Program-made: the position numbers and the translations under genes
Assembly: GCA_039026595.1 (NCBI GenBank)
Contig: JBCCMA010000016.1
Location: forward strand, 1-33,829
Reading direction: 5' to 3'
Source: JBCCMA01 sp039026595
GTDB lineage: Bacteria; Pseudomonadota; Gammaproteobacteria; Steroidobacterales; JBCCMA01
DNA: 33,829 bases
Shown: positions 8,467 to 16,411 of the stretch, one piece after another
How the letters are laid out: each line of letters starts with the position of its first letter
How positions within the stretch are numbered: position 1 is the first letter of the stretch
The notes under the pieces: generated by a model
The model's input: the letters and a program-made list of their open reading frames with translations, nothing else
What the model was told of the DNA's origin: nothing
The model's database searches: none

Positions 8467-10053
8467 TCACCTCAGCTTTGCCTGGGGTGCGGTTCGCCGC
8501 GGCAGGCCAGCCGCCGGCACTGGAGAACCGGACACGCTGGGTAGGCGGCGAACGGACCAAAGGGCGATGCCACTGGTCACCAGTAACGCGGAATCCACGC
8601 CGACCACCGCCCACTGCGCTGCCATCGCCGAGCGCACAATATCGTCGCCCGTTGTGGCCCAGTTAAGCACCGCCGCGGCGATTGCGGCCATGCAGATGGC
8701 GATGCTCTGCTCACGCCAGGCGGCTCTGCCGCGTAAAGCCGCATGCAGTACGGCGACGATCCACACCGCGAAAAACGGAAGGACTTCGAGCATCTCCCGT
8801 TCGAAACCCAGAGCCCGGACATCATTGGTCAACAGTCGATTGGCAATCAAATACGCGAGAGTGGCCAGAATAAGCCCAGTGGTGGTACCGATGGTCAGTC
8901 CGCGAACTACGCGAACACGGCGCGGCTCCAGTCCGCGTTTAATCCGGGCCTGCATCCAGTAGAGCTGGCCCGTGGCAATCATGACGGAGCCGGCGAGGCC
9001 GCCGAGGAAAAACAGCCAGCGCAGGGCCCAACTGTCGATGCGCAGAAAGTGTGCGCCCTTGATCCACGCATTGGCCGTTTGCGCGCTGCGCGGCGTGAAA
9101 TCGGTCAGAAGCTCGCCGGTTTGTGCATCGAAGGTGATATTGCCGCGGTTCATGGCCACCTGGCGCTCCGGAAATGTGTGCTGAACCATCACCGTGGCGT
9201 TGGCATCCCCTGCCCGAGTGATGCGGATGTAATCAGCGTGCGCCGGCTGACCACTGCGCTCGGTCCATATGGTCTCGGCCCTCTTTACCAGCGCATCAAC
9301 GCTTGGAGGCAATTCGCCTGGTTCGCCGGCGGCATCGCGCAGCACATAGCCGATCATCTCTTCTCTCAGCTCGGCTCGATCGCCGTCGTATGCCTTGGTG
9401 AACGAGTTGGGGAAATAAACGAAAACGAAGATCAGGATGCCTGTTAGCGGAAACAGAACGTGGAAGGGCAACGCGACGACGGCGGTCAGATTGTGCAGAT
9501 CCAGGAGCGATCGTCGCAGGTGTTTCTGCGGTCGGAAGCTGAAAAAATCCGCGAAAATCTTGCGATGGAGAAAGATGCCCGACACCGTCAGTACGAGCAT
9601 GGACAGCGCGGCCAGACCGACAATCCATGTGCCAAGGCCAAGCCAACTGATATGCAGGCTGTAATGAAACGGATAAAAAAAGCCGCTCGCTCCGTAGGAC
9701 TTCGTCGTCTCGATCTGCTCGCCTGTCACCGGATCGAGTGTGAGGCGGAGACGCTCCGGCCCGCCAAATGAGCGGACGGAAACGAACGGGGAACGTGAGG
9801 TCGGTCTCGAGATCGTAATAAACGTGTCCTCACCGCGATCGAGGGTTTGCAGATGCGGCATGACGATCGGATCGAGGGGGCGGTTCAGCGCGGGAGTCAC
9901 ACGGCTTTCCGGCATCATCCAGCGGTTGATCTCAAGGTGGAATACGGTCAGCGTCCCCATCCAGAAAATGGCGAAAAGCACACTGCCCAGCGCGATGCCG
10001 AGCCAAGTGTGCAGCCACTGCATGGACGATCGAAATTGCTGACTGACCGGCAT
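8467..10053 (-). CDS. PepSY-associated transmembrane protein (iron-regulated membrane protein family)
   Basis: A 528-residue inner-membrane protein of the PepSY_TM family. The first helix carries H-T-W-L-G-I-A, and a periplasmic PepSY-like region follows. A His-rich pair of segments (F-H-Y-S-L-H and D-L-H-N-L-T-A-V-V-A-L-P-F-H-V) is typical of members proposed to bind heme or to reduce ferric siderophores at the inner membrane. Four or more further helices follow, and the final 120 residues are mostly hydrophobic. It starts 2 nt after the DUF3649 stop, in the classic order DUF3649-PepSY-DUF3325. Iron starvation control would be expected for the family, but no clear Fur box was recognised upstream of the cassette. 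Confidence 0.83.
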   Translation of the reverse strand: MPVSQQFRSSMQWLHTWLGIALGSVLFAIFWMGTLTVFHLEINRWMMPESRVTPALNRPLDPIVMPHLQTLDRGEDTFITISRPTSRSPFVSVRSFGGPERLRLTLDPVTGEQIETTKSYGASGFFYPFHYSLHISWLGLGTWIVGLAALSMLVLTVSGIFLHRKIFADFFSFRPQKHLRRSLLDLHNLTAVVALPFHVLFPLTGILIFVFVYFPNSFTKAYDGDRAELREEMIGYVLRDAAGEPGELPPSVDALVKRAETIWTERSGQPAHADYIRITRAGDANATVMVQHTFPERQVAMNRGNITFDAQTGELLTDFTPRSAQTANAWIKGAHFLRIDSWALRWLFFLGGLAGSVMIATGQLYWMQARIKRGLEPRRVRVVRGLTIGTTTGLILATLAYLIANRLLTNDVRALGFEREMLEVLPFFAVWIVAVLHAALRGRAAWREQSIAICMAAIAAAVLNWATTGDDIVRSAMAAQWAVVGVDSALLVTSGIALWSVRRLPSVSGSPVPAAGLPRRTAPQAKLR

Positions 10054-10055
10054 CG

Positions 10056-10352
10056 CTATCCGCTCCTGCCAACCAGCGCGCCTGCCGTAACGTGGCAGAT
10101 CGCGGCGATCGACGGCACCAACAGAGAGACGCGCAGGAGGTGACGGCTCGATGCGCACCAGATAATCACGACAACGTAGACCACCATTCCGGTCAAAAGA
10201 CCGATGACGGCGGCCTCTGAACGCACCACACCGGTGAGTGGCAGCGCGACGGAAACCAGTGACATGTATCCGAGCGTCAGCGCATAGCCACCGATCAGCG
10301 CGAGGACCAGGCGCCAGCTTCGATGAAGTGTCTGCGATTTTGTGGATGGCAT
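10056..10352 (-). CDS. DUF3649 family small membrane protein
   Basis: A 98-residue protein with three predicted helices (about 13-38, 47-66 and 73-93). It heads a three-gene cassette in which a PepSY membrane protein and a DUF3325 protein follow, the arrangement usually seen for DUF3649 iron-uptake-associated proteins. The phrase Y-A-L-T-L-G-Y-M-S-L near residue 25 and a short polar N-terminus fit the family. The function of DUF3649 is not established. The start codon ATG at 10352 lies about 30 bp downstream of a TATAAT hexamer on the same strand. Confidence 0.7.
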   Translation of the reverse strand: MPSTKSQTLHRSWRLVLALIGGYALTLGYMSLVSVALPLTGVVRSEAAVIGLLTGMVVYVVVIIWCASSRHLLRVSLLVPSIAAICHVTAGALVGRSG

Positions 10353-10381
10353 CGCGGCTCGCCTGAAACTCTCGGTGCCAC

Positions 10382-10387
10382 ATTATA
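10382..10387 (-). promoter_or_regulatory. Possible -10 element for the DUF3649-PepSY-DUF3325 cassette
   Basis: Read on the minus strand the bases are TATAAT, a perfect sigma-70 -10 hexamer, 30 bp upstream of the DUF3649 ATG. No convincing -35 hexamer sits 16-18 bp further upstream, so an activator-dependent or merely fortuitous site is possible. Confidence 0.35.
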
Positions 10388-10471
10388 AACGGGCTGGGTG
10401 TTGGGACCTTGGGCAAACAGGCCGAAAATGTTCCCCAACGTTTCTGCAGGATCCATGTTGCAGGGGAGGGA

Positions 10472-10861
10472 TCACTTAGGCCCGTTGGGGCGAGACAGGA
10501 CGTAGGCGCCGGCGCCGGTCATGGCAATGCACTGGCAGGCAATGGCCACAGGCGGCAACGTCAACACGACGCTGAGACCGACGCAGGCGACCATCATCAC
10601 CGTGGACATGACTTTGTAGCGCGGAGCAATCGCGCCGTGCTCGCGCCAATTCCGAATCATCGGTCCGAAGGTGTTATGGTGATCGAGCCAGGACGCGAGC
10701 CGCGGTGAGCTTTTGCTGAACGCGTAGGCAGCCAGCAGGATAAACGGTGTGGTGGGGAGACCGGGCACCGGAATACCGATCATGCCAAGGACCAGTGCGA
10801 TCCAGCCGGTCGCAAGCCAGAACCAGCGTACGGGTCGCAGCGTGGGATGCTGACGCGTCAC
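10472..10861 (-). CDS. DUF454 family inner-membrane protein (YbaN-like)
   Basis: A roughly 129-residue membrane protein of the DUF454/YbaN family. The conserved core is present: a first helix ending G-I-P-V-P-G-L-P-T-T-P-F, then A-Y-A-F-S-K-S-S-P-R-L and a W-L segment. Two more helices follow, and the C-terminus is charged. The family has no established biochemical function, although members are linked to heme or iron loci in several bacteria. The start is uncertain. A GTG at 10861 with a G-rich stretch upstream is chosen; an in-frame TTG at 10894 would add 11 residues. It is divergent from the secreted protein gene at 10925 and precedes the iron cassette on the same strand after a 119-bp gap. 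Confidence 0.75.
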   Translation of the reverse strand: MTRQHPTLRPVRWFWLATGWIALVLGMIGIPVPGLPTTPFILLAAYAFSKSSPRLASWLDHHNTFGPMIRNWREHGAIAPRYKVMSTVMMVACVGLSVVLTLPPVAIACQCIAMTGAGAYVLSRPNGPK

Positions 10862-10912
10862 AGACAAACCCTGCCCACGGCGCGGCACTGGCAAGAAAAG
10901 AATGAAAATATC

Positions 10913-10918
10913 AAGGAG
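10913..10918 (+). promoter_or_regulatory. Strong Shine-Dalgarno AAGGAG
   Basis: AAGGAG lies 6 nt before the ATG at 10925 and decides the start of the secreted protein; an in-frame upstream ATG at 10847 lacks support and would bury the signal peptide. Confidence 0.8.
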
Positions 10919-10924
10919 TTCACC

Positions 10925-12556
10925 ATGCCGACTTTAGCAAAAGCGATTGGACCGCTCGTCATCGCGGGCTGCGCATGCCTCTGTGCGACCGCGGAGGAAC
11001 CCGTCGTGATCTATTCGAATCTTGCAGACACGACGACCAACCAGATACCGGGAGGGCTCGGCAGCTGGGACACCGATTTCAGCTTTTTCACGCTGAACAT
11101 CAGCCCGTCCGGTCAGTACTGGCTTTTGAATTTTCAGGAAGAGAACACCAATCCTGAAGTGCTGATCGCCGGTTCCGGCCTGGCTGGCTCTCCTGTTCTG
11201 GTCGAAGGCGTCGATGGTTTTGATGGCCGCACAATCGACGGCATCGATAGCTCTGGACGGATCAACGACAGCGGTCAATGGGCGATCGGTGGCGATTTGA
11301 ATGGGTCTTCAACGAGCGACGATGTCATCGTGTCGGGGGATCTGGGGGGCCTCACGACGTTATGGGCGCAGGAAGGCTCAGCCATCCCCGCGATCTATGG
11401 GTTTGGCTCCGACAGCACGTGGGATACGCTGGACAGCACCGCGATTGACGCCAGCGGCACCGTGTACTGGGCAGCCGATGCTTTGGACGGAGCAGACTTC
11501 TCCAGCGCCAACGACGAAATTATTGCCACGTCCAGCGGCGTCGTGATCGCCCAAAAGGGCGTCACGGTGCCCACCAACCAACCGGACCCGGCGCGCCCCT
11601 ACGATGATTTTGATCTCGACGATCTGCACGTTAGTGCTGACGGCATGCAGGTCATGGTGCGTGGTGATATCGGTGGCTCAAGCGCGGATGACGATGCGCT
11701 GTTTGTGAACGACGCCATCGTGGTCAGAGAGAACTTCACCCTTTCCGCCATCGGCATTACCGGCGCCGCTTTGCTCACTCAGGTCGTGGATGGGCTGAGT
11801 GCCGGCATCGATCAGCAGTTTCTTGCCCCAAACGGAGACTGGTATGTGTTTGGGCAACTGATCGATGCTGCGACGAACTGGGCGGTGCGTAATGGCGCGC
11901 TGATCGCGGCCTCGGGCGATCCCATCACGGTGGGCGCCAGCGAAACCTGGGACGACCCGAACAACTTCGTGCAGGACTTCAGCGTGTTTGTCGGCAACGG
12001 TCAGGGCGATTATCTGCTCGGCGGGGAGACCAGCGCCGGGGACAGCGTGCTTGTGCTCAACGGCACGTCAGTGTTGCTGCGTACCGGTGATCCGGTCCAA
12101 CTGGACGGCGCCACTGGCGTGGCGTTTTTCGACTCATTCGAATTTCAGGAAACGCGTCTTGGCAACGATATGCAGGTGTATTCGCTTGTGAACTTTCGCG
12201 GTGCCGATGGCACGCCCATCGGCAGCGGCTTCATCACGCTGGACGCGTCGTCGCCGAGCGGTGATCAGGATGGTGACGGTGTCGCGGACAGCACGGACAA
12301 CTGCGTGGCAGTGGCCAATGCGGATCAGCGCGACAGCAATGGTGACGGGTTTGGCAACGTGTGCGACGCCGATCTCGACAACAACTGCGTCGTGAACTTT
12401 GTGGATTTGGGTCAGCTCAGAACGGCGTTTTTCTCCACCGGTCCGGACGCCGACTTTGACGGCGACGGTGTCGTCAATTTCGTTGATCTGGGCATTCTTC
12501 GACAGGGGTTCTTCGAGCCGCCGGGTCCGTCGGGCATCGAAAACGACTGCGACTGA
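10925..12556 (+). CDS. Secreted protein with thrombospondin type 3 and dockerin-like C-terminal repeats
   Basis: A 543-residue protein with a short signal peptide (about residues 1-23, ending near A-T-A-E-E). Residues 25-440 are acidic, rich in D, G and S, and appear beta-rich with repeated small motifs such as I-D-x-S-G and S-A-D-G. I do not recognise this domain. From about residue 447 a thrombospondin type 3-like calcium segment (D-Q-D-G-D-G-V-A-D-S-T-D-N-C) runs into two dockerin-like units, each with a D-x-N/D-x-D/N loop followed by V-V-N-F-V-D-L-G and a hydrophobic helix, ending P-P-G-P-S-G. An almost identical tail occurs in the protein at 30587-31588. Export and calcium binding are well supported by sequence; function is unknown. 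No cohesin partner is visible. Confidence 0.75.
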   Translation: MPTLAKAIGPLVIAGCACLCATAEEPVVIYSNLADTTTNQIPGGLGSWDTDFSFFTLNISPSGQYWLLNFQEENTNPEVLIAGSGLAGSPVLVEGVDGFDGRTIDGIDSSGRINDSGQWAIGGDLNGSSTSDDVIVSGDLGGLTTLWAQEGSAIPAIYGFGSDSTWDTLDSTAIDASGTVYWAADALDGADFSSANDEIIATSSGVVIAQKGVTVPTNQPDPARPYDDFDLDDLHVSADGMQVMVRGDIGGSSADDDALFVNDAIVVRENFTLSAIGITGAALLTQVVDGLSAGIDQQFLAPNGDWYVFGQLIDAATNWAVRNGALIAASGDPITVGASETWDDPNNFVQDFSVFVGNGQGDYLLGGETSAGDSVLVLNGTSVLLRTGDPVQLDGATGVAFFDSFEFQETRLGNDMQVYSLVNFRGADGTPIGSGFITLDASSPSGDQDGDGVADSTDNCVAVANADQRDSNGDGFGNVCDADLDNNCVVNFVDLGQLRTAFFSTGPDADFDGDGVVNFVDLGILRQGFFEPPGPSGIENDCD

Positions 12557-12563
12557 GCATTAC

Positions 12564-12592
12564 AAAAAGGCCCGGTGCACGGCGCCGGGTCC
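12564..12592 (-). terminator. Intrinsic terminator between convergent genes
   Basis: A GC-rich stem pairs 12569-12575 with 12585-12591 around a 9-nt loop, with one G-U wobble on one strand. On the minus strand it is followed by five U residues (AAAAA at 12564-12568 on +), giving a plausible intrinsic terminator for the HAD-like gene. It also sits just after the stop of the secreted protein gene on +, where no U-run follows. Confidence 0.6.
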
Positions 12593-12600
12593 GTCGCACA

Positions 12601-13293
12601 CTAGGCCGTGGCCGCTTCCGGTGCTGGAAGCATTGCACTCAGCCTCTTCACGCTCAGTTCACTCAGCTCAGCCACCTGCAAGTCAGCGGACTCGAAAGAC
12701 TGACCCGCTGCGTAGGCGCCGGGTACGGCTACCGTGCTCAGTCCGCTGGCTTGTGCGGCCGCCACGTTTGCGGATGTGTCTTCGATCGCCACGCAGTCAT
12801 GCACACCAAGGCCCAGTCGACGTCGACAGTAATCGAACACCTCCCGCGCGGGCTTGACGTTCCGGACATCGTTGCGAGAAGCGATTACGGCGAAGCGGTC
12901 GGGTGCTAACCCCGTTGCGTGGAGCAGTTCGTCGATGCTGCTGCGAAACGTGGTGGAGGCCAGCGCAATGCGGACGTTGTGTGCGCGCAGGTCCTCGAGG
13001 AGTGTGAGGGCGCCGGGGCGCAGTAGGCTGTCTGCCGAACGAATCAGCTCTTGGAAAATTCGGGTTTTGGTCGTGTGCAACGCATCAATGTCCTGATCGC
13101 GGTGCGAGCTTTCGAGCAGCGCGGCCAGTCGTTTGCGACCGCCGACGATGGCAAGCTGACGGCGATACGTAGCCGGGTCCCACGAGATGTTGAGTCCATG
13201 TTCGGCAAACGCGGCGTTGTACGCCTTTCGCTGCAATTCGGACGTTTCGGTCAGTGTCCCGATGGACCCGAACAGAACGGCGGATAGAGGCAT
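12601..13293 (-). CDS. HAD-IA superfamily hydrolase-like protein lacking the nucleophile Asp
   Basis: A 230-residue HAD-like protein of the beta-phosphoglucomutase/CbbY type, with a helical cap inserted after motif I. Motif II (L-A-S-T-T) and the motif III lysine (V-K-P-A-R-E-V-F) are present. Motif IV acid residues (A-I-E-D-T-S-A-N) are also present, in a protein of normal family length. Motif I, normally F-D-x-D-G-T-L, reads F-G-S-I-G-T-L at residues 8-14, so both the nucleophile and the acid/base aspartates are replaced (Gly9, Ile11). From memory, a subgroup of HAD-IA proteins carries the F-G-S-I pattern, so this is unlikely to be a sequencing error. Phosphatase activity by the standard mechanism is not expected. 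The ATG at 13293 has an AAGGA ribosome site upstream. Confidence 0.78.
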   Translation of the reverse strand: MPLSAVLFGSIGTLTETSELQRKAYNAAFAEHGLNISWDPATYRRQLAIVGGRKRLAALLESSHRDQDIDALHTTKTRIFQELIRSADSLLRPGALTLLEDLRAHNVRIALASTTFRSSIDELLHATGLAPDRFAVIASRNDVRNVKPAREVFDYCRRRLGLGVHDCVAIEDTSANVAAAQASGLSTVAVPGAYAAGQSFESADLQVAELSELSVKRLSAMLPAPEAATA

Positions 13294-13500
13294 AGGAGTT
13301 CCTTTGAGATCTGGTGTGCGGTACGACACGCACGGGTCCGCGGTGGTCACAGGCGATGGCACCGCCGGGCGCGCCACCGAAACTCATCGGTCAGCACGCG
13401 GCGCCGCTTGCCTGATTCCAAATTATCCAAACAAGTGGCATGACAGACTGAATCAGCGTGTAACGAGATGCGTGGGAGGCGCATCACCCGGGACGTGCTG

Positions 13501-14214
13501 TCACTCCCCCGAGCGTGTCCTTGCTCTTGCCTTGCCAACCAGCTTTACCAGTGCGGGCCGCAGGGCCTTGGTGGACGATAGCGGCGCATCGTAGGTGAAG
13601 CGCTGGTAGTTATTGTCCATGGCCATGTCGATGCCGTCTGGATCGAGCCCTGTGATGCGCCAGTCGCCGTCCGGGGAGCCGCAAAGCGCCGTGGCGTAGA
13701 GCCGGGTCGCATCGGCGTGGTCCTCGTTCATGTGCGCGACGGCGCCCGGCTCCATCGTGTGCCACGCGTCCCATTCGTCAAACGGCGTGAGCAGGTCGTC
13801 GCTGGACAGCGTGTGTACCGAGCCGTAACCCGCCACCCAACGAGCGCGTGAAATGGACAGACGCCACAGCGAGAAGTCCTTGAAATCCACATAGCTCGCG
13901 TCGGGATAGCGAGCGAGGTAGCGAGCACGCGCGCGGTCGTGTGCCTCCCCCTCTAGCCGTTCAGCCGTGCCCGTCAGGGTGAGACGGGCGCCGGCAAGAC
14001 CGTCGCCGTCGCACGCCTCGCCGATCAGCAGCGATGCCCGACGGTCTGCGGCTAGCCGCGCAGGCCGCCCGGACAGTTCAGACAGGGGAAAAACGGGTGC
14101 CCCCGAGCACTCGGTGGCCAGTCCGACACGTCCCAGCGACGGGGCACCGTCCTCCTCAAGAACGGCCAGTGCGCCAAACCGAGCGGTCCGTAAAAGGTGT
14201 TTGGCGTGGTCCAT
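13501..14214 (-). CDS. HugZ-like pyridoxamine 5'-phosphate oxidase-fold protein with DUF2470 domain
   Basis: A 237-residue two-domain protein. The N-terminal half has a split-barrel flavin-reductase/PNPOx fold: R-T-A-R-F-G-A-L-A-V-L near residue 10, then a strand followed by L-S-E-L-S-G-R-P-A-R-L. The C-terminal half has a DUF2470-like domain with V-A-H-M-N-E-D-H-A-D-A-T near residue 165. This arrangement is that of HugZ-type heme oxygenases and a wider group of heme-binding or FMN-binding proteins. The ATG at 14214 starts the PNPOx domain and is 70 bp from a divergent crotonase gene. Heme use would fit the nearby PepSY cassette, but heme ligands cannot be checked here, so the substrate stays open. 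Confidence 0.75.
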   Translation of the reverse strand: MDHAKHLLRTARFGALAVLEEDGAPSLGRVGLATECSGAPVFPLSELSGRPARLAADRRASLLIGEACDGDGLAGARLTLTGTAERLEGEAHDRARARYLARYPDASYVDFKDFSLWRLSISRARWVAGYGSVHTLSSDDLLTPFDEWDAWHTMEPGAVAHMNEDHADATRLYATALCGSPDGDWRITGLDPDGIDMAMDNNYQRFTYDAPLSSTKALRPALVKLVGKARARTRSGE

Positions 14215-14284
14215 GCCGAGATTATTGCAGCGCCGCAGGATGCGCGCTACCGTCTGGCGGCGAACAAACAGGCAGGGGCGTAAC

Positions 14285-15001
14285 GTGGGCATTGTCGACT
14301 ACCAAAAACAAGAAAAAACAGCGGTCGTGACGCTGAACAATGGCGCAAATCAGCAGGACATCGCCTTCGCCGAAGGCATGCTGGCCGCGCTGGACGAGGC
14401 CGAGGCGGACAAGGCCGTCAGCGCGCTGGTCATTACGTCGAGCGACGAAAAAAACTGGAGTCAGGGCGTTAATCTGTCGTTCCTCGGCGATGCCCTGCAA
14501 AACGGGCGTCACGACGATGTGCGCCAGTTTATGACCGGCATGAACAAGGTGTTTGCCCGTCTGCTGACGTGCCCCTTCCCGGCCATCGCGGCTATTACCG
14601 GCCATGCATTCGGGAATGGCGCGATCCTGTCGTGCGCATGCGACTTCCGCTTCATGCGTCAGGACCGCGGTTACTTTTGTTTCCCCGAGGTGGATCTGAA
14701 TATCCCGTTTCTGCCCGGTATGAACGCCTTTATCCGCAAGGCGGTGCCGCAACATCTTTTGTACGACCTCCAGCTCACCGGTCGACGGATCACCGCAGAC
14801 GAGTTGGCTCAGCATCACGTGTTGGTATCGGCGCACGCCGACGCAGCGTCGACGGTCGAAGCCGCCATGGCCTTCGCGGCTGGCTTCACAAAAGCGCGCC
14901 CCATCTTCGGCACGCACAAATTGCGACTGCACAAACATATCCTCGAAATCATGGAGACCGAGGACAAACCGATCATCGAGAAGCTTGAGGTCATGGTGTG
15001 A
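14285..15001 (+). CDS. Enoyl-CoA hydratase/isomerase, delta3,delta2-enoyl-CoA isomerase-like
   Basis: A 238-residue crotonase-fold protein. The oxyanion segment is N-W-S-Q-G-V-N-L, the second is G-H-A-F-G-N-G-A, and the likely catalytic glutamate lies in F-P-E-V-D-L-N-I-P-F. The M-R-Q-D-R-G-Y segment before it recalls plant-type delta3,delta2-enoyl-CoA isomerases more than classical hydratases. These move double bonds of unsaturated acyl-CoA intermediates so they can enter beta-oxidation. The start is a GTG at 14285 with AGGGG at 14274-14278; no ATG is better placed. A 2,4-dienoyl-CoA reductase-like SDR begins 36 nt downstream, and the pair makes sense as an unsaturated fatty acid module. Confidence 0.8.
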   Translation: MGIVDYQKQEKTAVVTLNNGANQQDIAFAEGMLAALDEAEADKAVSALVITSSDEKNWSQGVNLSFLGDALQNGRHDDVRQFMTGMNKVFARLLTCPFPAIAAITGHAFGNGAILSCACDFRFMRQDRGYFCFPEVDLNIPFLPGMNAFIRKAVPQHLLYDLQLTGRRITADELAQHHVLVSAHADAASTVEAAMAFAAGFTKARPIFGTHKLRLHKHILEIMETEDKPIIEKLEVMV

Positions 15002-15037
15002 TCTTTGGCAAAACCGCAACGGCAAGAGGAAACACCC

Positions 15038-15856
15038 ATGACCGCAACGTTTGATTTCAAAGACAAGAATGTATTTGTCGCTGGCGGCACCAGCGGCATC
15101 AATTACGGCATCGCGCAGGGCTTCGCTCGATGGGGTGCCAGTGTTTTTGTCGTGTCGCGCAAGGCTGACAAGGTTGAGAAGGCGGTCGACGGGCTCAAGG
15201 CGCTGGGCGCAAAGGCCGGGGGCACGACGCTCGATGTGCGCGACTACGATGCGGTTGAGGCCGGCTTCGCGGCCGGTGCCGAGTTTTTCGGCGGCGAGCT
15301 CGACGTCCTGGTCTCCGGCGCGGCGGGCAATATTCCCGCGCGCATGCTCGATCTTTCACCGAACGCGATCAATGCAATGGTCGATATCGACCTGATAGGC
15401 ACCTACCACGTTATGCGCGCGTGTTATCCGCATTTGCGTAAGCCAGGCGCGAGTGTGATCAACATTTCGGCCCCGCAGGCCTTCGCGCCCATGACGCACC
15501 AGTCCGCCGTGTGCGCGGCCAAGGCCGGTGTCGACATGGTCACCAAGACCATGGCGATGGAATGGGGGCCAGAGGGTGTTCGCGTTAATTCGGTCTCGCC
15601 GGGGCCCATTACCGATACAGAAGGTATGGCGCGTCTGGCGCCGACTGAGCAGATTCAGGAAGCGGTACGTTTGTCCGTGCCCATCAAGCGCATGGGTGTC
15701 GCGGACGATATCGCCAACGCCTGCGGATTTCTGTCCTCTGATGCCGGTAGCTACGTGTCGGGTGTGGTGCTTCCGGTCGACGGAGGCTGGTCGCTGGCCG
15801 GCGCCACCACGATCATGGCGACCATGGGCAGCTTCCTTGATCAGGCCAAGGGCTAA
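15038..15856 (+). CDS. SDR family oxidoreductase, 2,4-dienoyl-CoA reductase-like
   Basis: A 272-residue short-chain dehydrogenase/reductase. The Rossmann turn reads A-G-G-T-S-G-I-N. S-R-K near residue 45 suggests NADPH preference, and S-G-A-A-G-N (about 90) and P-G-P-I (about 190) match 2,4-dienoyl-CoA reductases. The usual Y-x-x-x-K is altered: the lysine is present in V-C-A-A-K-A-G-V but the tyrosine is Val, the change seen in dienoyl-CoA reductases, which use a different tyrosine arrangement. It would reduce 2,4-dienoyl-CoA to enoyl-CoA in breakdown of polyunsaturated acids. The ATG at 15038 has an AGAGGAAA ribosome site. Cotranscription with the isomerase is likely. Its stop overlaps that of tspO by 4 nt. 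Confidence 0.82.
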   Translation: MTATFDFKDKNVFVAGGTSGINYGIAQGFARWGASVFVVSRKADKVEKAVDGLKALGAKAGGTTLDVRDYDAVEAGFAAGAEFFGGELDVLVSGAAGNIPARMLDLSPNAINAMVDIDLIGTYHVMRACYPHLRKPGASVINISAPQAFAPMTHQSAVCAAKAGVDMVTKTMAMEWGPEGVRVNSVSPGPITDTEGMARLAPTEQIQEAVRLSVPIKRMGVADDIANACGFLSSDAGSYVSGVVLPVDGGWSLAGATTIMATMGSFLDQAKG

Positions 15857-16317
15857 CGCTCGCCGCGTGCGCGGTGCGGATTGAGTTTGATCATCTGCCA
15901 GTTCAGGGTGGCCGCGGTGGCCACCCAGAGCGCGTAGGGAACAAACAGCGCCGCCGCCGACGGCAAAGTCGCGGCGGCGGCTGCGATGAACGCAATGACA
16001 GTGGCCAGCAACACCACAACGTCGACCATAGCCTGACGCATGTTTCGACGCCCGAAGAACAGCCACGACCACGCGGCGTTCGCCGCGAGTTGTACCAGCC
16101 AAAGCGCGATCAGAACCGTTTCGCCCGCCTGCCACGCACGCCAGCCGGCGATACCGATCAAGACATACAGAACGGTCCAGACGATCGGAAACAGCCAGTT
16201 GGGCGGGGTCCACGCCGGCCGGTCCAGCGATGCATACCAGGCACCGGGTTTGAAAATTGCACCGGTGGAGGCGGTCATCAGGACCAGGGCCGTAATCACG
16301 AGCATAGGCAAATTCAT
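15853..16317 (-). CDS. tspO: TspO/MBR family protein
   Basis: A 154-residue, five-helix membrane protein with the tryptophan-rich signature of TspO/peripheral benzodiazepine receptors. Visible are R-P-A-W-T-P-P-N-W-L-F-P-I-V-W-T near residues 33-48 and N-A-A-W-S-W-L-F-F-G near 85. The C-terminal helix carries N-W-Q-M. In bacteria TspO binds porphyrins and responds to oxygen, stress or light. Genes for heme-associated proteins lie nearby, consistent with but not proof of tetrapyrrole binding. ATG at 16317. Its TAG shares CTAA (15853-15856) with the stop of the converging reductase gene, and it is divergent from the flavin monooxygenase gene after 94 bp. Confidence 0.88.
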   Translation of the reverse strand: MNLPMLVITALVLMTASTGAIFKPGAWYASLDRPAWTPPNWLFPIVWTVLYVLIGIAGWRAWQAGETVLIALWLVQLAANAAWSWLFFGRRNMRQAMVDVVVLLATVIAFIAAAAATLPSAAALFVPYALWVATAATLNWQMIKLNPHRARGER

Positions 16318-16411
16318 AGGCGCGGGAGCCTACCTGCCGCGACACGGCCATGTACAGTTAGCCGGCCCGGCGACGGGCATCTGACGTGGTGGACAACGCG
16401 AATTGACCGAT

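Noticed and set aside
10353..10471. Fur box upstream of the iron-associated cassette
   Set aside because: No convincing match to the 19-bp Fur consensus was seen; only a TATAAT hexamer is reported.
13467..13485. GATGCG/CGCATC hairpin downstream of the HugZ-like gene as a terminator
   Set aside because: A 6-bp stem exists but no U-run follows on the relevant strand, so support is too weak to list as a feature.
15356..16351. Long antisense frame across the reductase and tspO
   Set aside because: Both genes it crosses are strongly recognisable in their own frames; no motif in this frame.
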